Below, in pieces: positions 57,712-64,000 of a stretch of 64,000 nucleotides of DNA. Within the stretch, counting starts at the first letter, position 1. Each line of letters starts with the position of its first letter. This DNA comes from Psychrobacter nivimaris (lineage in GTDB: Bacteria; Pseudomonadota; Gammaproteobacteria; Pseudomonadales; Moraxellaceae): contig NZ_VZIZ01000003.1 in NCBI RefSeq assembly GCF_009812035.1, positions 1 through 64,000 on the forward strand, read 5' to 3'. The translations under genes were made by a program, and so were the position numbers. The notes under the pieces are model-generated. The model made no database searches. It was not told the origin of the DNA and worked only from the letters and a program-made list of their open reading frames with translations.

Positions 57712-58218
57712 GATTAATATTTTACATCACTCAATACTTTTATTTCAGTATCGATTATTAAACGGTAAAGGGGTTTTTCGAATATAGAACCATAAAAATA
57801 TGGCAATATGCGAATAATTTATATATCAATAATTAAATATAGTGTAAGGTTAATAGTCAGATATATATGGCGTTAAAATACTAATAAATTAAACTTAGTT
57901 AACATATGTTCACTAATATATGTTTTGTATGGTACATACCTTAAGTTTTTCAGATTTTCCATACCGCCTGTCTGAATATTATTGCCTTACATCATGAATA
58001 TTATGATTATATGTTACAGTTCTAATGCTATCGTTTTACAATATATTAACCAAAACAATTAATAGTTATGAAAGTAATAAATGGTTTTTTTATAGGAATT
58101 TTATTTACCTGATAAAACATTGTTTATAGCTCATACCAAACTTATGAATTGAGTACTGGTAAATTAACTTTCTAAAAAAATAGTAATGAGAAAGTTCAAG
58201 ATAATTAAGGAGCTGATA
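57712..58218. other. Very AT-rich intergenic region before a small gene
   Basis: About 500 bases, distinctly AT-rich, with long A/T runs and no open frame of note. It lies between dinB (minus strand) and a small plus-strand gene. No repeat or RNA gene is recognised. Confidence 0.45.
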
Positions 58219-58464
58219 ATGAGTCATGAATTAAAAGGGAGCGATTTAACACGAGCAATGTTAGCGCGGGGTGATGAAAATATATGGTGCGCGGTTTGTG
58301 ATGAAAGCGATGAACAAGCGATGATGGATCAGTGTGGTAATGATTTTACCGCCTATATTGTGTCATTTAATGATGGATATTTTTATTGTAGTGCTGGCAT
58401 GCCATGGAGTTATGCGGTACCGATTAAGATAAGCGCTGTTATGCCATTCGAAGTATCGATATAA
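58219..58464 (+). CDS. Small protein of unknown function (81 residues)
   Basis: I do not recognise this protein. The ATG at 58219 has AAGGAG nine bases upstream, so 11 upstream in-frame codons are not used. It is acidic in the middle (CDESDEQAMMDQCG) with three cysteines before residue 60 and has an aromatic patch (FNDGYFYCSAGMPWSYAV). No signal peptide or membrane segment is evident. It stands alone after a long AT-rich gap and before tRNA-Leu(CAA), which lies convergent. Orphan status is only by eye. Confidence 0.65.
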   Translation: MSHELKGSDLTRAMLARGDENIWCAVCDESDEQAMMDQCGNDFTAYIVSFNDGYFYCSAGMPWSYAVPIKISAVMPFEVSI

Positions 58465-58506
58465 ACGAGCTCGGAATTTATTAAAACAAATATAAATAAT
58501 AAGCAC

Positions 58507-58529
58507 AAAAAAACCTCCGATAAAGGAGG
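58507..58529 (-). terminator. Terminator of tRNA-Leu(CAA)
   Basis: CCTCC pairs with GGAGG around GATAAA. On the minus strand seven T follow, 20 bases past the tRNA 3' end. Confidence 0.75.
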
Positions 58530-58547
58530 CTAATTTGTACTAAATAT

Positions 58548-58634
58548 TGGTACCAGTGGTCGGACTCGAACCGACACGCTTTTAAAGGCAACGGATTTTG
58601 AATCCGTCATGTCTACCAATTCCATCACACTGGC
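58548..58634 (-). tRNA. tRNA-Leu(CAA)
   Basis: The minus strand begins GCCAGTGTGATGGAATTGG and ends GTACCA, 87 nt with encoded CCA. The anticodon loop TTCAAAA gives anticodon CAA. There is a long variable arm, typical for leucine. No integrase is adjacent to this tRNA. Confidence 0.97.
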
Positions 58635-58705
58635 ATGTTAGGTGATAATAGCTATTGACTAAATATTATCTAATTGGGCTACAGTGTTGACTGTATAGGC
58701 TGCGT

Positions 58706-58733
58706 ATTATAGCAGCCTATTTACATGCGTCAA
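58706..58733 (-). promoter_or_regulatory. Sigma-70 type promoter for tRNA-Leu(CAA)
   Basis: On the minus strand TTGACG (58728–58733) and a perfect TATAAT (58706–58711) are 16 bases apart. The -10 element lies inside a 9-base-pair inverted repeat, ATAGGCTGC/GCAGCCTAT (58695–58720), which could also act as the fpr 3' hairpin. Confidence 0.6.
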
Positions 58734-58786
58734 GTATTATTTTATACAATTTTTCATTTATTCTAATGATGCTAAATAGCATCATT

Positions 58787-59560
58787 CTAGCCGACAAAGG
58801 CACGCTCAACTGCGTAATCTGCTTGCACACCCATACGTGGTGAAACAGTCAAGCCAAAGTTATCTAAAATGGCAGAAACCTCAGCATTAAACGGCATACT
58901 GCCACAAAGCATGACACGGTCATCATCCTTATTCATTGGCGGTAAACCAATATCTTCAAACAATTTGCCTGATTTCATCAAATCAGTGACACGACCTTGG
59001 TTTCTAAACTCTTCACGCGTAACGGTTGGATAATAGATGAATTTTTCGCGATACCATTCACCAAAGATTTCATCATTAGGCAGCTCATTTTCAAACATTT
59101 CACGGTAAGCCAAATCATGAACATGACGTACGCCATGTACTAAGATGATTTTGTCAAAACGCTCATACACTTCAGGATCACGTGCTAGTGACAAGAAAGG
59201 AGCAAGGCCAGTACCAGTAGAGAGCATGTAAAGGTTCTTACCTGGTAGCAGATCGTCCAATACTAGTGTGCCCGTTGGTTTTTTACTGACTAACAGCTCA
59301 TCACCTACTTTGATATGCTGTAAGCGCGAAGTTAATGGACCATCTTGAACTTTAATAGAAAAGAATTCTAAATGATCTTCATAGTTAGGGCTAGCAATTG
59401 AATAAGCGCGTAATAGTGGCTTGCCATCAACAACAAGTCCAATCATCGCAAATTCGCCATTACGAAAGCGCAAGCCATCGTCACGAGTGGTTTTGATACT
59501 AAATAGAGAGTCATTCCAGTGATGAACCTCTGTGACCGTTTCGGTGCGAAGTTTTGACAT
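58787..59560 (-). CDS. fpr: Ferredoxin/flavodoxin--NADP reductase
   Basis: FAD-dependent reductase moving electrons between NADPH and ferredoxin or flavodoxin; 257 residues. Flavin-binding motif RAYSIASPNYEDHLEFFSIKV near residue 51 and the NADP-binding STGTGLAPFLSLARDP near 114. LCGSMPFN near 216 follows, and the C-terminus ends in VERAFVG, the aromatic/short tail of bacterial Fpr. AGGACTTT precedes the ATG. Single gene. Confidence 0.95.
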   Translation of the reverse strand: MSKLRTETVTEVHHWNDSLFSIKTTRDDGLRFRNGEFAMIGLVVDGKPLLRAYSIASPNYEDHLEFFSIKVQDGPLTSRLQHIKVGDELLVSKKPTGTLVLDDLLPGKNLYMLSTGTGLAPFLSLARDPEVYERFDKIILVHGVRHVHDLAYREMFENELPNDEIFGEWYREKFIYYPTVTREEFRNQGRVTDLMKSGKLFEDIGLPPMNKDDDRVMLCGSMPFNAEVSAILDNFGLTVSPRMGVQADYAVERAFVG

Positions 59561-59986
59561 AAAGTCCTCGTTAATAAGTTGTTATTTGTGTGTTAAGTTT
59601 GAATAAGTATTAAATCAGAATTTTCAATGTTAAATTGAACATTATAAAAACGTATCAGTCTTTTGATCGTTGTCGAAACTGCTATTTTTATGAACGAGTA
59701 AATGATGGATAAGCGCAGTACAGCTGGTTTATCAGCTTATATATAGCCAGCTATTACGTCATTAGACATAGTAGATTTGCGTCAACGATGACAGCATTAC
59801 CAGTCATATCGCCCAAATGTAAATGACTCTCATCAAATTTCTTGCTCATAATACCAAACTTTAAAATAAAAATCCGTCTAGCAGTGTTTGTCTAGCATGA
59901 TAAAATGGAATATCGTTAGTGAGTAATTTTGTATCATTTGGCAAAACTGCCTTATCAGGGCAGTTTTGTATTACTGGAGTTGGTAT
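59561..59986. other. Divergent region between fpr and trmO with a hairpin
   Basis: About 425 bases without a gene. Near its right end CAAAACTGCC pairs with GGCAGTTTTG (59943–59967) around a short loop, ending 19 bases before the trmO start. This may be a terminator for an upstream transcript or a leader hairpin of trmO. Confidence 0.5.
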
Positions 59987-60856
59987 ATGCTTGATGAGAA
60001 TCCCCTGTTAAATAACTACCATCAAGCTCCTGTCATTGGCTATCATCGTGCTCCGCTTTCGCAAAAATTCGGTGCGCCGCGCCAGCCAAACTTGGTCGCT
60101 TTGACTAGTGTCATTGAGATGTTAGCGCCATATGATACGCCAGCTGCATTTGATGGTTTGGATAAGTTTAGTCATATATGGGTAAGTTGGCAGTTTCATC
60201 ATAATTATCGATATAAAAATAACAATGAAACCAGTACTAGTTTTCGCGTTCAAGTACGCCCACCAAGATTGGGCGGTAATCAAAAAATTGGGGTGTTTGC
60301 CAGTCGAAGCATGTATCGTCCTTCAGGACTAGGCCTATCTGTTGTCAAGCTCGAACAAGTCAAAATAATTCAAGGTCGTGTATTATTGATTATCGAAGGT
60401 GCTGATATGATAGATGGCACGCCAATCATCGATATAAAGCCATATGTGGCCTATAGTGATGCGCTGATCCAAGCAGAGAGCGGATTCGCACCAACCGCTC
60501 CAGAATTATTAAACGTAACCGTGACCGATGCTGCTAACGAACAGTTTATGATGCTAGTAAGCGCAGGCGAGCCTAGTGATGCTCATAATGATACAAGCAA
60601 CAATAATACAAGTATTAAAGACGCAAACACTGGATTAAGTAATGCGACAGTTGCGTCTACGATTCATCGTATACAAAGTCAATTGATAGCCTCAGATATG
60701 AGCATTATTAAAGAGCTAATTGCCCAAGACCCGCGTCCAGCTTATCGTCGGACAGAGATAGCCACACCATTCATTATGCGTTATAAATCCGTTGATGTGA
60801 GTTTTCAGTTGATAGCATCAGGACAGCTACAGATAGCTGCTGTAGTTGCAATATAG
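59987..60856 (+). CDS. trmO: tRNA (N6-threonylcarbamoyladenosine(37)-N6)-methyltransferase, TrmO family
   Basis: Predicted to methylate t6A37 in tRNA-Thr; about 289 residues. Landmarks: VIGYHRAPLSQKFGAPRQP near residue 14, LDKFSHIWVSWQFH near 55 and RPPRLGGNQKIGVFASRSMYRPSGLGLS near 85–112, the AdoMet-binding core. IDIKPYVAYSD near 160 is also typical. An Asn/Ser/Thr-rich insert around 200–220 precedes the C-terminal domain with RPAYRR. The ATG at 59987 has TGGAG seven bases before it; a TTG seven codons upstream is less likely. Confidence 0.92.
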   Translation: MLDENPLLNNYHQAPVIGYHRAPLSQKFGAPRQPNLVALTSVIEMLAPYDTPAAFDGLDKFSHIWVSWQFHHNYRYKNNNETSTSFRVQVRPPRLGGNQKIGVFASRSMYRPSGLGLSVVKLEQVKIIQGRVLLIIEGADMIDGTPIIDIKPYVAYSDALIQAESGFAPTAPELLNVTVTDAANEQFMMLVSAGEPSDAHNDTSNNNTSIKDANTGLSNATVASTIHRIQSQLIASDMSIIKELIAQDPRPAYRRTEIATPFIMRYKSVDVSFQLIASGQLQIAAVVAI

Positions 60857-60915
60857 CTGGCTTGCATTGATATTATTTTTGACAACACATTTTAAAACAA
60901 TAGAAGAAGAGAGAT

Positions 60916-62703
60916 ATGTCTGCTCAACAGTACTCGATAGTGATTGATTTGCGCTGGTGTCTAGATGAGCTATTGGCAGATAAAGTGATTGACCAACGCG
61001 GCTATAACCTAGTCATTACTAGCCGCCGCGACAAAGCGCAGCATCCTTTACTAACGATTAGTGAATTTGGCTTGCCGAATGGCCATGCGACGGACAATAG
61101 CGCTGAAAATAAATTAACTTTGGCTTGGCTCAATCAGTGGTTGGCGGCTAAAGCAGACATGTCTCTCGTTCGTATTGACCCTCTAAAAGTTGATGTCCCT
61201 GCAGTCACACAATTGATGTCATTCGAATATGCACGTTCACAGCATATTTTACCGATTGAGGTCGCTGTAGACGAAGTGATTATTGGAACGGATCAGCCTT
61301 TTTATACTGACTGGCACTCAAGTATTGAAAAATTAATCAAATCAAAAAGCTATCGTACGGTCTATATCAATCCTGAGCAGATCAAACGCTACCGTCAGGA
61401 GTTCTATCAAGTCACCCAAGCGATTGCAGGCGCAAATAGTGTCCATAAGCGTGCAGCTGCCGATGTGACCAATGTCGAAGCATTATTGCAATTGGGTGAC
61501 AATACCAACCCTGATGCCAATGACCAGCATATCGTCAGAGTCGTTGATTGGCTGTTGCAATATGCCTTTGAGCAACGAGCTAGTGATATCCATTTAGAGC
61601 CACGTCGTGAGACAGGTAAGGTTCGCTTCCGAATTGATGGTGTGCTCCATACGGTATATGAGATGCCATTGGCAATCATTGTCGCGGTGACCGCACGTAT
61701 CAAAATTTTAGGGCGGCTAAATGTTGCAGAAAAGCGAAAACCGCAGGATGGCCGTTTAAAGACGCGAACGCCGAAAGGACTAGAGACAGAGCTTCGTTTA
61801 TCGACTATGCCAACCGCTTTTGGTGAAAAGTTGGTCATGCGGGTGTTCGATCCTGAAGTACTGGTGCGCTCCTTTGCTCAGCTTGGTCTATCCGGCAAAC
61901 AGCTTGAAACGTGGCATGAGTTGACTGCTCATCCAAACGGGATTATTTTGGTCACCGGGCCTACAGGTTCGGGTAAGACCACGACCTTATATAGTACCCT
62001 CAAGCAGTTAGCGACTGAACAAGTCAACGTCTGTACCATTGAAGATCCTATTGAAATGATTGAACCTGCATTTAACCAAATGCAAGTAAATCCAGGTGTC
62101 GATTTAAACTTTGCTGACGGCATTCGCTCTTTGATGCGTCAAGATCCTGATATTATTATGGTGGGGGAGATTCGTGATGCCGAAACAGCCAATATGGCAG
62201 TACAAGCCTCATTAACAGGGCATTTAGTGCTCTCGACACTACATACTAACGATGCGCCAAGTTCAATCACTCGCTTGCATGATTTGGGTATTCAGCCATT
62301 TTTGACATCAGCAACTATCTTAGGCGTAATGGCACAGCGCTTGTTACGTACGCTATGCTCGCATTGCAAAAAAGCAGTAGAAGTTGTGCCAGATAGCGAG
62401 GTTGCCATTCAATGGCAGGAGTTGGTACAACCTTGGCGTGCGCCTGCCCCAGCACAAATTTATATGGCTCAAGGCTGCGAGCATTGTCGACATACTGGTT
62501 ATCAGGGACGAGTCGGCCTATACGAGATTATGCCGTTGTCTAACGAATTAAAAAAACTGGTCGCAGCCGATACAAACTTAGATGTACTCAAACAACAAGC
62601 TTATCGCGAAGGTCTACAGCCATTGCGTTTATCAGGGGCAAAACGTATTAGTGAAGGCGTGACAACCATAGAAGAGGTGATGCGAGTCGTGCCTCTTAAT
62701 TAA
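60916..62703 (+). CDS. GspE/PilB-family secretion or pilus ATPase
   Basis: Hexameric ATPase of 595 residues for type II secretion or a type IV pilus-like system. The N-terminal MshEN-like domain occupies about 1–170. Walker A is GPTGSGKTTT near 350, the Asp box DPDIIMVGEIRD near 413, and the His box GHLVLSTLHTND near 434. A zinc-binding tetracysteine is visible (CSHC near 483, CEHC near 523). No other secretion genes are adjacent. The sequence fits GspE somewhat better than PilB, but I cannot separate these by eye. Confidence 0.9.
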   Translation: MSAQQYSIVIDLRWCLDELLADKVIDQRGYNLVITSRRDKAQHPLLTISEFGLPNGHATDNSAENKLTLAWLNQWLAAKADMSLVRIDPLKVDVPAVTQLMSFEYARSQHILPIEVAVDEVIIGTDQPFYTDWHSSIEKLIKSKSYRTVYINPEQIKRYRQEFYQVTQAIAGANSVHKRAAADVTNVEALLQLGDNTNPDANDQHIVRVVDWLLQYAFEQRASDIHLEPRRETGKVRFRIDGVLHTVYEMPLAIIVAVTARIKILGRLNVAEKRKPQDGRLKTRTPKGLETELRLSTMPTAFGEKLVMRVFDPEVLVRSFAQLGLSGKQLETWHELTAHPNGIILVTGPTGSGKTTTLYSTLKQLATEQVNVCTIEDPIEMIEPAFNQMQVNPGVDLNFADGIRSLMRQDPDIIMVGEIRDAETANMAVQASLTGHLVLSTLHTNDAPSSITRLHDLGIQPFLTSATILGVMAQRLLRTLCSHCKKAVEVVPDSEVAIQWQELVQPWRAPAPAQIYMAQGCEHCRHTGYQGRVGLYEIMPLSNELKKLVAADTNLDVLKQQAYREGLQPLRLSGAKRISEGVTTIEEVMRVVPLN

Positions 62704-62724
62704 CTATTGTATTTGAAGTCGTGT

Positions 62725-63390
62725 TTAGCGTTCCCAACGTACGTTTTGGCGAATGATTTTTGCTGGTGTGCCTGCTACCATACAGTTTGGTATAGTGACT
62801 GGTTTATTGACGAAGGCACCTGCTGCGATGATACATCCATCAGCGATAGAGACGTTTTTTGAAATAGTCACATTAGCCGCAATCCAAATATGATCTCCTA
62901 GAATGACATCAGAATGTGCTTTGTTCACTCGTACGTTAGTATCTATATCGTAGACCTTGTGCACATCGGTAGCGCGAATTTCAATACCACGCGATATCAT
63001 GCAAGACTTACCAATGGTTACACTCTTGTCACGTGCCAAGATATAGCAATCAATGGCAGTGGTATGCTCACCAATATGAATGCGTAAATGATTACCAACG
63101 ACTAATAATTGACCAGAGAATTTAACATGTTCTGCGATAGTGACTTGATTGTGATTACCATTAATGTCGATTTTTAATTTATTAAGTTTCCCATGACTAC
63201 CAATGGTAATTCGATTGTTATCACCTTTACGAATGGTAATTGTGGAGTTGCCAATGATACGTACGTCGTTAGCTATTTCAATGTAATTACTATGGCCTTT
63301 ATCTTGTAGTAAAAACCGTTGTCTATAGAGTTGCTTCGGTAACAATGTTTTGAATATATGCGGTAAAGTGATAGTTTTTTTATGATTCAT
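62725..63390 (-). CDS. Hexapeptide-repeat acyltransferase
   Basis: Predicted O- or N-acetyltransferase with a left-handed beta-helix; 221 residues. Hexapeptide-like repeats (IVL/GN/D patterns) run from about residue 40 to 200, including ITIGSHGKLNKLKIDIN, VTIAEHVKF, VILGDHIWIAANVTISKNVSIADGCIIAAGAFV and the closing VAGTPAKIIRQNV. The catalytic histidine is probably in RATDVHKVYD near 140. Such enzymes modify capsule or O-antigen sugars, but no polysaccharide genes are next to it. Confidence 0.88.
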   Translation of the reverse strand: MNHKKTITLPHIFKTLLPKQLYRQRFLLQDKGHSNYIEIANDVRIIGNSTITIRKGDNNRITIGSHGKLNKLKIDINGNHNQVTIAEHVKFSGQLLVVGNHLRIHIGEHTTAIDCYILARDKSVTIGKSCMISRGIEIRATDVHKVYDIDTNVRVNKAHSDVILGDHIWIAANVTISKNVSIADGCIIAAGAFVNKPVTIPNCMVAGTPAKIIRQNVRWER

Positions 63391-63643
63391 ATTATGGCAC
63401 TTATGAGAGGTAATAAAGGTTTTAAAGCTTCGGTTTTTAAAAGACTGTTATGACGTATCGACTAAGCTCGTATCATCCATTTATTTAGAATAAATTCTAT
63501 TTAGAGTATTTTTGATAGCTATTAATGTAGTGTACCGTTAAACGATACTTGAAAACAGATTCCTTCACAGCAACCAATGCAAATAAGATTTAAATTTTAA
63601 TTCCCATACTTTTAATTAATAAGTTATAAAAACGAGATTATTT

Positions 63644-64000
63644 ATGTTTACAGATACTCATTGTCACCTTAACCGTTTAGATTTGACGAAATACGATGGT
63701 AAATTATCTGGCGCGATTGACGCCATGAAAACTGCTAATGTTACCCGTGCGATGGCGATCATGTGTGATTTTGCAGAATATGATGAGATTGCCAATATTG
63801 TGAGCACCTATGGTGACGAGACATTAAATCTAGGGATGAGTGTAGGGATTCATCCTTGTGAAGATATTGATATACTGAAATCAGCGACGGTTGAGCGCCT
63901 AATAGAGACTGCTGATAAAGACCATGTATGGGCAATAGGCGAGACAGGGCTGGATTACTACTGGTCTACAGAAAATAAAAAAGAGCAGCAAGCCAGTCTT
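63644..64000 (+). CDS. TatD-family metal-dependent deoxyribonuclease (partial, runs off window)
   Basis: The first 119 codons are visible. The metal-binding start FTDTHCHLNRLDL carries the HxH motif, and VGIHPCEDID and AIGETGLDYYWS supply the next conserved metal/active-site residues (Glu in GETGLDY). The family has about 260 residues, so just over half lies beyond 64000. GAG about 9 bases before the ATG gives a weak ribosome binding site. Confidence 0.9.
   Translation, partial: MFTDTHCHLNRLDLTKYDGKLSGAIDAMKTANVTRAMAIMCDFAEYDEIANIVSTYGDETLNLGMSVGIHPCEDIDILKSATVERLIETADKDHVWAIGETGLDYYWSTENKKEQQASL

Noticed and set aside
57712..57800. LexA-type SOS box upstream of dinB
   Set aside because: No convincing CTG-N10-CAG palindrome near the start codon.
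61407..61838. Minus-strand frame of 143 codons
   Set aside because: Shadow of the secretion ATPase gene.
1..64000. CRISPR arrays, rRNA genes, prophage structural genes, toxin-antitoxin pairs
   Set aside because: I looked for regular repeat-spacer arrays, rRNA-like stretches, phage morphogenesis genes and small paired regulators and found none that hold up by eye.

Overview
The window looks like chromosome of a Psychrobacter-type gammaproteobacterium (family Moraxellaceae). This is inferred from moderate-to-low GC, the closeness of the proteins to Acinetobacter/Psychrobacter types, the petABC–sspA–sspB neighbourhood, twitching-motility type FimV, and Na+-coupled symporters. No 16S gene is present, so the genus is an inference.

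Layout. (1) 1–6.3 kb: the right end of a genomic island. An insertion-sequence-like end abuts a type III restriction-modification pair (mod, res). A gene remnant and a P4-type tyrosine integrase follow, and the integrase sits at the 3' end of tRNA-Leu(UAA). The mod and res genes are visibly more AT-rich than the rest. (2) 6.3–18.5 kb: tRNA-Leu and tRNA-Cys, a Na+/solute symporter followed by a 44-residue membrane peptide that has the look of a transporter small subunit, an FdhD/YdeP-type molybdenum oxidoreductase pair, and an ABC importer with two tandem substrate-binding lipoproteins. (3) 18–26 kb: metG, then a ketone-body/short-chain fatty acid block (AtoE-type transporter, CoA-transferase A and B, 3-hydroxybutyrate dehydrogenase), divergent from a 3'-truncated GntP-family permease. 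(4) 26–36 kb: mrp, dcd, sspB, sspA, cytochrome bc1 genes and uup. An IS30-family element of about 1.06 kb has separated sspA from sspB. (5) 36–48 kb: slyX, two tandem FadL-like porins with a shared upstream element, putP, a LysR regulator, and leuC-leuD-(lipoprotein)-leuB. (6) 47.8–64 kb: L,D-transpeptidase, infA, truA, asparaginase, fimV encoded as two adjacent genes, queA, dinB, a small orphan gene, tRNA-Leu(CAA), fpr, trmO, a GspE/PilB-type ATPase, a hexapeptide acetyltransferase and the start of a TatD-family nuclease.

How parts work together. Mod methylates and Res cleaves in host defence. AtoE, ScoAB and 3-hydroxybutyrate dehydrogenase would take up and activate short-chain acids and ketone bodies. 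PetABC passes electrons from quinol to cytochrome c. LeuC, LeuD and LeuB carry out successive steps of leucine synthesis. FimV and the GspE/PilB ATPase belong to pilus/secretion machinery.

I did not find a clearly new multi-gene system. The points most worth a second look are the two-gene FimV, the IS30 insertion in front of sspB, the small peptide after the symporter, the shared element upstream of both porins, the integrase-side repeats, and the IS end at the very start of mod. Domain and family names come from motif recognition by eye; no database search was run.
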